Part shown: positions 24,366 to 35,499 of the stretch, piece after piece | Numbering within the stretch: position 1 is the stretch's first letter | Layout of the letters: each line of letters starts with the position of its first letter | From: Symbiodinium kawagutii | Taxonomy: Eukaryota; Sar; Dinophyceae; Suessiales; Symbiodiniaceae | Length of the DNA: 64,000 nt | Assembly: GCA_009767595.1 (NCBI GenBank) | Contig: VSDK01000749.1 | Location: 1-64,000, forward strand | Reading direction: 5' to 3' | Made by a program: the position numbers and the translations under genes | Notes under the pieces: model-generated | The model's database searches: none | What the model was told of the DNA's origin: nothing | What the model saw: only the letters and a program-made list of their open reading frames with translations

Positions 24366-24765
24366 TTATCGACAGCGCCGCCAAGCCACGTTGCCCCATC
24401 CAGGCGCGCTGCTGGCAGATTGGACCGGGCTCCCATGGCTGCTTCCACCTGGCCATACTGTGACAGCATCCCAGCCCGCTGTGACGGTTAAAGCCAGTGC
24501 AACTGTACCTCCAAATCCCAAAATCATGGGGCCACCAGTTTGGGGAAGCGTTGCTGTAATGGCCCCCTCTATTCTTGCAGGTTAGTTGCTTTCCAGCACC
24601 GCCGTTCATCGGTTTCCGGTGCGCTTAAGGGATCCCTACCTTCGGCAGGGATCTTGGCAGCACAGGAGGATGCTGGCGCTTCTGGGAAAGCGGCCATAAA
24701 GCTGGGACCCAACGGCATGGCACTACCTCGCGGGCTGGTGGAGAACGGGCCTAAACGAATCAGTT
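24366..24765 (-). CDS. Two exons of a possible membrane protein
   Basis: An Ala/Pro/Ser-rich exon ends at 24640 with donor GTAGGG. A 71-base intron ends TAG, and the next exon starts at 24568, restoring the frame (AKIPAE then EGAITATLPQTGG). The second exon contains a hydrophobic, Gly-rich stretch (PMILGFGGTVALALTVTAG) that could span a membrane. The order suggests these could be 3' exons of the kinase gene just upstream, whose last sure exon ends at 25002 with GTAAGA, but the phases do not settle it. No family was recognised. Confidence 0.4.
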
Positions 24766-25001
24766 CTCTTTGGTGCTAAAGCGCTACCACTTTAGTAGGT
24801 TGAAAATGTTGAAGCTTCACAACACCAATTGTTCTTCTGTTTGATTTTTGCAGGGCGTGTGTGTGTGTGTGTGTGTCTATGTCAGCCTGACCGTAATCTT
24901 GAACCCTGATCTGACTCCAGACATGTAGCAGAGAACCATCGCCGAGGCTTTCCAACCAAAGCTCCCCATTTTGCCATCGGTTGATTTCGGATGGTTCTTA
25001 C

Positions 25002-25509
25002 CAAGGCACCGCCGTCTTCAAGTAGTTCCTGTCGGATAGGAGCTGGTGTCACGATGGACGACTGATTTGGACAGTGTGATGTCGTGATTCCTAAGATTCG
25101 GCGCCGGGCATTGAAAAATCTATGCCATGTTGAGATTCCCAGTGTCAGCGCCTCCTCATCTGCCTCCTCCTTGGGATCCTCGTCGCCCGAAGCCCAAATG
25201 GCACTGAGCCATGGGTGCTCAATCACATCATCCAGGCCTCAGTCGTTGCACACCTTGCGACCATGACGCATCCATCACGGGAAGAACATCAACCCGTGAG
25301 CAACCTGCCGCGCTGGTCGCCATCCAGCTATCAGTTCTTCAACCGCATCCCTGTCACGTTTTTGGGTTCATCGAATGCAGACCGCTGAGGCCAGCGCTCA
25401 GCCGCTGCTCGGGTTCATGCTTCAAAAGGCCCAACAGCAGATCATGAGCCTGGCCGACAGCATCATGATGTTCTAGGCTCATTGGTCATCGTCGTCATCG
25501 TCGTCGTCG

Positions 25510-25558
<49 letters not shown>

Positions 25559-27346
25559 TGTCATCATCATGATCAATGATCATGATCAATGATCATCATC
25601 GTCGTCGTCAACATCATATTCAACATCAAACATCGTAGTCAGCATGACTGTCAATCATGAACCATCATCACCCTCATGATCAAACAACAATTGCAGTAAG
25701 AGTAAATAAGATAAACAATAATAACAAGCAAATGTGCTTTTCAAACTGCGTCCTCAAAGAAACATTTATCAGAATATCACATATCAAGAAACACCTCATG
25801 AAATCATTCCATCTTTACGCCTGGTTTCGGTGTTTGTGTTGTCCTTGTGTTGAGTGCAGCTTGTCTGGGAAAGAACCGCGCCTCCTTGCTGACATGTTGC
25901 CAGGCCTTAAGCAGAACAGTCCCTGGAAACTCCAAATTGTAAACGTGAGGAAACAGGCTCCAAAGGTTGGTTTACGTTTGCGCCAAGCCGACTTCGTATT
26001 GAAACTGTTCCAAGTGCACATGAGAAATAACTTGAAATAATTGCATGAGAAAATGTACATGGAAAACATATTGTCGCTTTTACCTCATTTGAAGATTTCC
26101 TGACTATGGCCCAAATCCCAGCAAAAGAAACCAGACACTGCTGTGCCCATGTTCACTGTAATTATTCATATCGCTTTATCACTTCATCCGAATGGTGATG
26201 ATGTTTCACCTGCTGAATCTTGAGAGTCTGATCTGAGAGCCTCACTGCTCCGCGCAGAGTCAATTCATTCACCTCTTCACCTATGGAGCGCATCAATGAG
26301 GACTTTGACATCCTCGAACGGTCTCAGAGACACTTGGAGATACCTACCAGTATCATCAAGTATCTAGAAAAAATCTAAAGATACCTGAAGGTACCTAGAG
26401 CTAACTACAAATACCCAAGAGCTGCTCAGCACCTAATTTGCTCCCATTGTTCAATAATTTTGCTTCACTCTCGCCTTCTTGTGGGTGAGAGCCTGCCAGC
26501 ATCACGTACCTCACAGATTGTGCAACCGAGCACTAGGAAAACCTTGTGCCTCATGGCTCAGTTTCCCAGTTGTTGGGAGTTTTTTGACAGACGCATGCCG
26601 CTATGCCGCTATGCCATTCAAACATTCGAAGGAACAATTACATCCGAAGAAAATATTACATCAACATCCGTTGAGAAACCACTGGCACAATTATGAACCA
26701 TGAGTAACCAATGTTCTGTACATCAGCAATGATAGTGTAGCCTGGCACGTTTGAAAACCATTGGTAGGACTGAGGGCGCAAGAACCGAGCCACCACTTTT
26801 CACGCACCGAAATTTTCAGCTGCATGAAGTGAAACGCACTGGCAGAACCGACACCAGCTCTGCCAGAGTTATCCACAGCGTGATGTGGTGGGGAGGCCGA
26901 CATCAAGACGAAGGTGCGACAAACAGGTCAATCTGGAGAACCCTGTAGTTTATCCTGGCTAATATGGATGGGTGAACAATGTGGAACATGGTGAGCAAAT
27001 TAAATGATTCAGGAATGCTGCCGGTGAATCAATGCTGATGGTTCAATGCAATGGTGTCCAATCTTCATGGGGGTTGGTCAGGGCCAATAACGGGTAGTCT
27101 TGGTGGTTGACGACAGTTGCATTGGTGCTACATCATGCGTTTTGCAAAAACAAGGCTTGATGATGATGGTTAGTAACAATGGCTCATCTTTGAGAATGTT
27201 TCGGTCACTCAAGGTGCCACTGCCTGGGCAGCTTTACAAAAGTTTCGCACTGGCTCACGCTTCGGGCTCGAAACATGACTGCATCTCATGGGCACGCCAT
27301 GTCCCAAAATCAGGAACTTTCAAGTCCAAAGGTTCATCAGCAGAAT
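25002..27346 (-). CDS. CAMK-like protein kinase, only C-lobe pieces recognised
   Basis: Three exons carry kinase signatures. At 27346-about 27270, DSADEPLDLKVPDFGTW holds the DFG motif. At 25472-25392, HDLLLGLLKHEPEQRLSA is the end of the C-lobe, and it joins through a GC-AG intron, with GCCT at both borders, to 25237-25002, which opens with GLDDVIEHPWL, the usual kinase ending. An acidic tail follows and the exon ends at GTAAGA. The Gly loop, VAIK lysine, HRD, APE and DVWS segments were not found. Only about 580 bases separate the DFG exon from the armadillo ORF, so an intact N-lobe would have to lie in tiny exons. The gene may be a pseudogene or a rearranged copy. Confidence 0.6.
25491..25612. 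repeat. (CATCAT)n/(CGTCAT)n trinucleotide repeat
   Basis: Long CAT/CGT run between two kinase exon groups, presumably intronic. A (GT)n run of 11 units lies at 24854-24876. Confidence 0.95.
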
Positions 27347-27837
27347 CTTTTGATTAGTGGTTGGCGGGGATCCTCATGTGGCTCATGTGGGAACCGAACA
27401 GTTGAAAGCCGGACGTTCCATGATCCATGCATAAATTTTGCTTACCCGATATGGACCCATTCTATTTCAGCCACCGCTTCACCATGAATGGATTTTACTA
27501 TTTCTACAGCTTATCTGACTTCGGGACATGCCCATGTCTAATCTTGGATCGTGCAAAAAATGCCACTTTGGGCACTTCCTACAGCAATGGAATGATGGAT
27601 ATGTGACTCTCATATCACCTTCAAATGGTCCTTCAGGTATCTTCATCCTGCTGGGAATGCGAAATAACTTCAGGGGTCACGCCATTGCTCTGCCACGTAC
27701 TTCCATCTGTGAGACACCACCGGGCTGTCCAGGCAAGCTGCTGACTTATCCCATAGAAGCACCCACCAACCAGAAATGAACATCTTTGTTGGAGAGAAGC
27801 TAAGCAACTACTATAGGTTTGTTTAAAGACATAGGTT

Positions 27838-27876
27838 CATAGATATATATATATATAGAAATATAAATATATCTCA
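27838..27876. repeat. (TA)n-rich tract
   Basis: AT-rich dinucleotide run about 60 bases downstream of the armadillo ORF stop, in the space between the two minus-strand genes. Confidence 0.85.
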
Positions 27877-27928
27877 ACTGTGAAATTTGGAGCCACTTGG
27901 ACAGTCACAAATGCTTTGATCGCAGTCC

Positions 27929-29172
27929 CTAAAATTCGCCCTGTGCGGCTTGGGCATCGCGAATGCGAATCAGTAAAGCCTCCACCTTTGGCCAAAGGTG
28001 CTTCACCAATTTGTTGTTCTTGGCCGGGGAGCCATTCTTCTGCATGCCACATGTTTCTAGAGCCGCTTCGATCTGGTCTGCCATCAGCAAAGCGTTGGAA
28101 TTTATGGTGGCCAAACTGTTCAACAACAACACCAGATTGGTCGCACACTCCTCACTGGTCCAAGTGGCCAGTGCCAGCTCTTCCAACAAAACTGGAATGA
28201 TGTGGGGACCAACCTTGAGCTTGTTTTGCCCCAGTAGGCAGATTTGCCGCAAAGCAAAGAGGAGCTTCGACTTGAGCTTCGTGTTGGGTTGAGCCGCATC
28301 GTTAACCCACAAGAGACATGCCACAACTGGAAAACTCTCTGAGATCAGACTTCGTGTCTCAGAATCATTGCACAGCTGTCCTAAAACACTGGCCAGCTCT
28401 GCCAGGATACGCTGCTTCCGGAGGTTCTGATAGGAAGATGTGAGAATGTCCACCAACAGAGGTACACCGCCCTCCTTCACAACGATGTATCTGTGATGTG
28501 GGGTCTTGGTGAGGTTCACCAGCAGATACAAGGTGTACAAGGTCAACTCATCGTGCTTCACTTTCAACTGCTTGACGCAGAGGCTCAAAACCCCATGTGA
28601 CACAAGCAGCTGCTTCATGTTCTTGCGACCACAAGAGAGGTTCACCAAGGAAGCAGTCGCATAGGACATCAAGATGTGGTTGGAACCACTCATCACCTTC
28701 ACCAAAGCTGGCACCAGCTGCCGAACTGTTTTCTCCAACTTCTCCTCCTCATCTTCGTGCACCTGACTGCCAACCATGTCCAAAATATGCCGGCAGACCA
28801 TGGTTCGCAATCCTAAGCCCACGGTCTCGTTGGTCAGCAACTGCGCCAGTAAGTCAGAATAGTCTGCTCCAACTCCGGGGGGTTGTTTCTTCAGCTCATT
28901 TTTAACAAAGCCTTCAGACAGGAGATGTCTCATGATCACATCATTGAAAGAGAACCTGGTGAAATTGTCCGGATCCTTGGCCAGGGCAGTCAAAGTGATA
29001 CTCTTGTCTTTCTCCAAGAAATAGTTCAGCTTCCAGTCATCGCGATTCTTCACATGTAGCAAGAAGTCGATGACTGCCTTCATGGACGCGTCCACTTCGG
29101 AGGAAAGTCGACTGAGGGATTGGAGCAGCAGCGGAAAAGGGAACCGCTCACCCAGAATGCCACCATCTACAC
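27929..29172 (-). CDS. Armadillo-like helical-repeat protein (C-terminal exon)
   Basis: A frame open from a splice acceptor (CCCAG at 29177-29173) to the stop at 27929 encodes about 413 residues with no introns. The internal ATG at 29083 could also be a start. The sequence is all-helical, with repeating Leu/Ala/Asn-rich units typical of ARM/HEAT folds, such as YATASLVNLSCGRKNMKQLL, LYLLVNLTKTPHHRYIVVKE and ECATNLVLLLNSLATINSNA. Such folds bind partner proteins. The upstream acceptor in phase 1 means at least one more 5' exon exists. The exons at 29935-30763 and the ORF at 31029-32045 lie in order on the same strand and could be its N-terminal part, giving a protein near 850 residues. No specific family is recognised. 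Confidence 0.75.
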
Positions 29173-29934
29173 CTGGGACGAAGCATCAAACAGCCCAGGG
29201 CTATGTCTGCAGGGGCCCCATTTGAGATGTTGCTAGTCTGCTGGCACATCTGCCGGCTAGAAGCAACAGCTTCACACTTTTTGATTCACCATGGAGTGAT
29301 TCTGCTGAGACATGGGCAGAACCAAAAGGTAGGCCCAGGTAGGCTACCAAACGGACCGTTTGAGAAGATCAGCAAAGCACAGTCTGTAATGATAGATCCA
29401 CGTTAGGATACTCTAGACAGCTTGCGATCTGTTCCAACTATCGGTGGTTTGTTGAATGTGGATCTACTATTGGAAATTGTGGGTACCTAACTTTCTCGGT
29501 GATGTAGCTTGGCTCCCAAATGTTGGGAAAGGTTTCGGGCCAACAATTCGATTCTTTCTGACTTGGACAGTCTGCAAATCTACAAATTTAGTTTGCTGGA
29601 CCAGACCCATGATGACAATGGAGCTTGCAAGTGAGTATTTCAATATCTCATTCTTCTGCATGTTTAAGTTCACCAGTCGCCGCTAGTGCGGGCAGAAGTA
29701 AGATCGAAATGTGGAATGCCGGCGTCTGTGGCCATGTTTCTTTGGATGGATTCAGATCAACGAGGCGAGTGGGTTTTGAAACAACAAAAATCGCCAGATG
29801 TTGCATAAATGGGCATCAGAGAGACCCTCTGAAATTTCGCCCTGCAAAACCTCTCAACTGAAACACAGCGCATCCAAAACGTGGCACGTCCCGTGGCAGT
29901 GGCCCTTCCCGTGGCCCGTCCCGTGGCCCCCTGC

Positions 29935-30763
29935 GATCGGCGAAGGCGCAATAGGCGAAGTACCGCGCGATGCGCGCGGCCCAGGCGTTGCGGCGCTCCA
30001 CGCGGTCACTGGACGACTGCAGCAGACTCTCCGCCTCGGAGATCAACTCCTGCGGCACCTGCAGCGGATCCTTCAGCTCCGCGACGCCGTGGAAGATGTC
30101 GGCGTGCTCAATGGACTGGTCCCACAGAGCACCTCACAATCCACAGAAAAGAGACATGGAGAAATATGGGGAAATATGGGGAGTGAGGATTGAAATAAAT
30201 GTGTGGATATGCGTGTGTGTGGATATGTGTGTGTGTGTGGATATGTGTGTATTGATATGACGTTTCAATATAGATGGGTTATACCTAGATACAGAATGAT
30301 AGAAAAAGTCGTAACAAAATGAAGATGCAATATGATGTAATGAGCAATCGGGGTCAGCAGCGGTGATGGAGTGACTCAGAATCAATGCGCTTGGGGGAGG
30401 AACAGCAACACTTGAACCTTTCGTCGTGTTCCAGATTACGTAACGAGCCATAATATGCCAAAATGACAATCATTCATGCCAAGTCATTGCCATTTGTCGG
30501 CCATGAATAGAAACAAACAGATGCAGCTAGACCAGAATCCAGGAACTTTCACTCACCAGAATCTTCACAATGGACTTCACGAATCTCACTGCCACACGGC
30601 GATGCACGGGCACCATTCCCAGTTGCCCTTCAGCCCAACGATACCCATCTTCGGTGAAGTGCAGTGTGTCCAAGCGCGCTTGCACGGGGCGCTTGTAAAT
30701 GCTAACGTTTTCATAGACCGAACTCAGAGAGTCAGCTATGCATTGGCACTCATCCAGGATCAC
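29935..30763 (-). CDS. Two coding exons of an unrecognised gene
   Basis: Exon 30763-30557 (VILDECQCIADSLSSVYENV, then DTLHFTEDGYRWAEGQLGMV) is bounded by ACAG and a strong GTGAGT donor. Exon 30115-about 29935 starts after CCAG in the same phase (SIEHADIFHGVAELKDPLQV, then ELISEAESLLQSSSDRVERR). The second exon is much richer in G and C than its surroundings and ends in a repetitive tail (GPRDGPREGP) that may already be intron. The two exons join without a frame break. They may link the 338-residue ORF upstream to the armadillo ORF downstream. Confidence 0.6.
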
Positions 30764-31028
30764 CTGTCTGCCACAGGATCACTGGCATGCCATGACACCC
30801 ATACACTCTGCCAGACCCGCAGCATGGATTTATGATGATTTATGTGCATACTTGGTGAAACACTAATGGACAAACAGTGCAGGTTTGTCCTTACATGCGC
30901 ACCTCCCAAGCACCAAAGTGCGAAGACCACAGCGTTTCGATTGCACAAAGAGCCATGAAACAACATGATACAAAATAATAGGACTCTGCAATGATCTTTG
31001 TCTCTCTCTCTCTCTCTCGCCAGCGCCA

Positions 31029-32045
31029 TCATGCCAACTTGACCCTTACTTTTAGGCTGACACCCACCTCACAAGAATCCTTCGTCATGCCCTGTGCAGG
31101 GCAGCGCACCACCACAGCAATGTCTTGGCATGTGCTGCACAGGGGTGGGATGTACTGGCGCCGGAACAGCACACAGGCGAAGGCATATTCCTTGGAACGG
31201 ACGAAGAACTCCCAACCATCCCAAGCAGCGATGTCATCTGTTCGGTTCATCTTCTTGAGATACGGCCCAGAGACCACGACATAAAACTGCTCCAAGTTTT
31301 CGGTCAAACTCCGCTGGTATTCCATGGCCACAGTTCTCAGGTCGTCCATGCCATCCCGGGACTTGTGCAAATCCATGATGAGTTGTGCATCATTGACCTG
31401 AATCAGAACCCGGACCCCTGGTGGAACAACCACCGGTTGAGCTTTGTAAGTCACTTCCCAACCTTCATCATTCTGAAATGCTCCATCTTTCAGGCCAGAT
31501 GTGCTTTTGAACCCCTTTCGCAGCCAAAAACTGTAACCACGAAAGCTGTTCTCATCAGTGTAGCCATTGAAAGGCTCGACCTTTATAAGATCGCTGTTGG
31601 ATGTCGTGTTGCTTTTGGCCATCTGTTCACCAATGGGTGCTTTGACAATCTCCATCTTCTTCACTTCAAAACGACGAAACATCACCTCAGCTTGCCAACA
31701 CAGGGAGATTTTCTGGATCAACAACTCGCGGTGAGCACTTTGGATCAGAATTCTGCTGCCACTCCAATTGGAGCCCTGAGAAGGGCGGACTTCTAAAAGC
31801 ACAAAGCCCTTCGTAGAGGTGTCAATCACTGCACGCTCAATGTCAAGGTAAGACAACCTTTCTCTGCCTTCGATCAGATGATTCATTTCGCGGTTCACGA
31901 AATAGAGGAAGTGCTTGGAGATGCAAACGTTCCCTCGGCCATAGTCCCGGTCATCAAAGGCAAGAACTGTCACCCGCTCGAACATCTGCAAGGCATCTTT
32001 GCAGATGGATGCCAACACATCCAGAATCACCGGATCGGAGGACAT
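31029..32045 (-). CDS. 338-residue protein with a PH-like N-terminal region
   Basis: An uninterrupted frame starts at ATG 32045, with an in-frame TGA 30 bases upstream, and runs to 31029. The first 115 residues alternate beta-like strands and end in an amphipathic helix (FERVTVLAFDDRDYGRGNVC, FVLLEVRPSQGS, ELLIQKISLCWQAEVMFRRF), resembling the shape of a pleckstrin-homology fold; that is inference from pattern only. The middle holds a second strand-rich part (GWEVTYKAQPVVVPPGVRVL) and the end has CSTCQDIAVVVRC. A GTGAGG donor-like site at 31054 suggests the last residues (after KDS) are intron and that the gene continues to the left. It follows the kinase gene by about 200 bases. Confidence 0.7.
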   Translation of the reverse strand: MSSDPVILDVLASICKDALQMFERVTVLAFDDRDYGRGNVCISKHFLYFVNREMNHLIEGRERLSYLDIERAVIDTSTKGFVLLEVRPSQGSNWSGSRILIQSAHRELLIQKISLCWQAEVMFRRFEVKKMEIVKAPIGEQMAKSNTTSNSDLIKVEPFNGYTDENSFRGYSFWLRKGFKSTSGLKDGAFQNDEGWEVTYKAQPVVVPPGVRVLIQVNDAQLIMDLHKSRDGMDDLRTVAMEYQRSLTENLEQFYVVVSGPYLKKMNRTDDIAAWDGWEFFVRSKEYAFACVLFRRQYIPPLCSTCQDIAVVVRCPAQGMTKDSCEVGVSLKVRVKLA

Positions 32046-32244
32046 TCCAAGTGCAGATCGCAGAGAATTTCATGGACTGGTGCACAAGTAAAGGGGCAAC
32101 AAGTGATGACATATCTTGATCTGAGAAGCCTTAAAATCCTAGTTGAAATCAACTCAAGATCATCTTTCATTTTCAAAAAAATATATTGGATTTGTTCTGG
32201 AAGACATCCATGTGCTGCATGCTGCCTACGAACTCGAGCCTTGC

Positions 32245-35229
32245 CTGCGGATGTCATGCTCAAACGGGGAAGGCGGCTCTGCTCGCGTCAATTTCCACGC
32301 ATCTTTCGCGTGTTCCAAGCACAAACATTCGCCCATCATTTCATGAATCCCCTGAGCTTGTCACAGGGTCACGCCCAAGGCAAACACATCCACCTGCAGT
32401 TGCAAAAATGAATTTTTGACAGCTTCAGATTGGCGGAGATTCCCCAACCCCAACACCAAACTGCAACGAGGAGACCAGGAAGTTCGTACTCCTAAAGTAC
32501 AAGCCCAGTGCTGCTTGAGCAACTTCTCAGAGATTGAGCTGTGTCTGAAAAATGATTTGTATCATCTTGCGTCTCTCTCGTCATATGCATTCTTGCTTTT
32601 GTATTTATATTGGTTTTACACACACATAAATATATACACATACATACATGGTAGGCAATTGAATCCCAAAGTGGGCACGTACAGAAGTGCCTAGGCTTAC
32701 TGCACCAGGAAGCCATTTAAACCCACCAGAATTCTACAATGGTCCGAATAGTGGCCTCTCGTTATTGGGCCCGATCCACACCACCACTGCCTTGGCCGCA
32801 TCGTAGTTTTCTTGTCCGGGCAATGTGTGACGCGTCTCGGGAGCCCTGGAGCAGGAACAGCAAGGGAAGTGCTGACGTCAGAGGTGACATGATCCCATCG
32901 TGTGTATCCCAGGCCATTGGTCAATGTTGCTAGGTAAACAATTGGAAACCGGTACCGAAAACACGATGATTTGGCACTGCATTGCCCTGGACGAAAAGCT
33001 AACTGCTGAGAAACTCCACTGGAAGATACTGGAAGATTTGCGGTTGCAAATGATTGGCTCCAATTCGCTTCTCCACAAGTGGCCACCTCTTCAACAACAA
33101 ACCACTACTTGGCAGCAGCTCAATCGGCACGTCTCCCGGGCACCGCTGCCTGTAATATTTGGTTCCCAGAAATGGAGTCGAGGTGCCAGAGGCACATCCG
33201 CTGATGTCCTGCACATCAAGAGCTTCCCTCACGAATTCTCAGCCAACCGCCCATAACGGCCCATTACCGCCCATCCTTGCTGAGTCCGAAGTCCACCAAC
33301 TTCACCACATCTGGCTGTCCAGGTCGCAGAGGGCTCGCCAGGAGAATGTTGTGCGGCTTGAAATCCTCACCAGCTTCCAAGCTGCAGAAGATCAACCTAT
33401 GGCATCGGCTCAACCCATCCACAGCCACCCACCCATGAACTGCTGATCCGCCCCCAGGGATCCCGAAGCGGTCCCGGTGCACCACGTCCAACGCATGGCT
33501 GTGCCGCAGGGCTTCCGCCATCTGCGCGAAAAGTCCGCGCGCTTCGATCTCTGAGAGGCGACCTGGCGCCATGTGACACCACCGGTCACCGCCCCAAGGA
33601 CCAACCATTGGACCATCCAAGACGATCCAAGAAATGCCTAGGTGGTGCCTATAGGGTGCCTCTTCACAGCTGGCTTTGGATACAATCGATCCCATAGCGT
33701 GGGTTTATGATTCTGGTCTTTTCACGGCTGGGTCTTCCGTCTAGATTGTGATCAGACCGATTTCACGAAGATTGCTGTGCCGGCCACTGGTTTGTCCTGG
33801 CTACACCCCCAGCCCAGCCTCGCCCTTTGAGTCCTTGGCCGAGACAAGAAGACCATTGCAGTATGGAAGACCGGGCTTCCCCTTTGACCACAAGACATAT
33901 GATATATGGATACCCAGACTCCTTAGCCCCCTTGCAACCACCAGCATGACATGGGAAGCCTCATACACACCAAAAATACGCCCGTGGCAAGTGTAGAAAA
34001 CCCATCACTTTGGGCTTCTTCCGCAGAAGCTCCTGTATGAATCTCAATTGAAGCCATTGACAAACAAAGCATGAATCCGTAATTGAATAACACGTGGCTA
34101 ATGCCGGTCTTCAGTCACTCCAAGACTTTTTGAGAGATGTGAATAGAATAGCTAGTTTGCAATGACTAGCAAAGGCAAAAATAAAAAACAGGAAACTCAT
34201 GGGAACCCTGAACTGTTTTGATGGCCACCGACATTCAGATCACATGTCTGTTGGCCCAGCGTTTCCCTGAGGTACTGGCTCCGTCCAAGGTCAGTACCGT
34301 TCACGTACTCCATGACGATGTAGAACTTGCGCCGGAAAGCAAACGCATCCAGCACCTGCACCAAGCTGCGGTGGAACCAGTCCCCATCCATTTCCACCAC
34401 TGAGAACCATCGAGAACCTTTGACAACCACATTTTCAACTACGTTAAGCTTGGTCATAGTTGGTCATCATTGTTTTTTCAAGGGTCCCCTTGTCGGTTGA
34501 GCCAACAGGTTCCCATACTAAAACACTCCAGGTCTGTTTGTTCGACATCCCAACCTTCACAACACCCGGGTGGCCACGAAGCTTCAGAAGATTTCGCACC
34601 TGGCGGCAAGTTTGCGGCATGTTTTGGTTTCCAAAATTCAAGCTGTTGGGTTGCCTAGCCCGTAGCCGTTCTAAGAAAGGTAGCACCTCAACCCCCGCAA
34701 AACCAATCAACTTCCCCCGTGGACCCCCACCTCGAATTCCAGGCGCGCGACCCAACGGACCAGTCTCTCCTGGTCAGCACCCACCCTGGAGGACCTGAGA
34801 TCAGATCGGCAAAAGCACTGCAACAGCACTGCATCTGAAGTTTAATGCAAGGAAGGTGAGGGAAGTCTCGAGGGAAGTCCCGACAGTCGAGGCGCAAGAT
34901 CTGCAAATCCACTTCTTTCACTGCGTAGGATTCCACCCCTCGACCATTCGCATCCAATCGCTCGTACCTGACCGCATACATTGCTGTGCCTCTGAGGTCC
35001 CATGATGCTGGTCTTGAAAACCTCTGGAGCTTCAAGGCATATATTGGTAATTTCAAATCTCACATCAAGTCATCAGCACTATGGAAGGAAAGATAGACCA
35101 TCGTGTCATGTCAGGATCGTGAAAGCCACTGCACCATACAGCACCAATGTCCTGATCCTGCCTGTAGACATCCGCAAAGCCGCCGCTGCCAAGCAGCTCC
35201 TTCTGCCGAAATCGCAAAGTATCACGAAC
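32245..35229 (-). CDS. Protein kinase catalytic domain, ten exons with GT, GC and GA introns
   Basis: Exons recovered: 35229-35162 (Gly loop GSGGFADVYR), 34991-about 34880 (YAVKEVDLQ with the VAIK lysine), 34599-34555 (RGHPGVVK), 34355-about 34298 (hinge YIVMEYVNG), 33562-33474 (ends VVHR), 33365-33276 (DFKPHNILL and VDFGLSK), 33208-33150 (TSTPFLGTKYY), 32845-32791 (RAPETRHTLPG), 32393-32363 (VDVFALGVTL) and 32302-32245. All key residues are present: Gly loop, Lys, HRD, KPxxN, DFG, APE and the Asp of DVFALG, so the enzyme should phosphorylate Ser/Thr or Tyr. Joining keeps frame at every solved border; donors include three GC, three GA and at least one GT. The alpha-C helix start and the region after DIRR (subdomains X-XI) are unresolved. 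5' exons probably lie in 35.5-38.4 kb. Confidence 0.92.
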
Positions 35230-35499
35230 CTGGTGGTGATCAGATACAATCACAATTGATATCGGAGGAGGCAATGATTTAGCATTGACGATCCATTACA
35301 GTATATAACAATCACGGCAATGATTGATCGATAGTTAAATATGTGCAGCTTTGTGCCTAGGTTTCGCTGCTCAGGGATTCGATTGCCATCAGGGCCAACA
35401 TCGTTAATGATAAGTATCCACACCTTCGTGATCTAAACCTGGTGCATCCTATGCCCAAGTCATTTGCATCAAAAAAGAATGAACAGAAGAAATCAAAAG

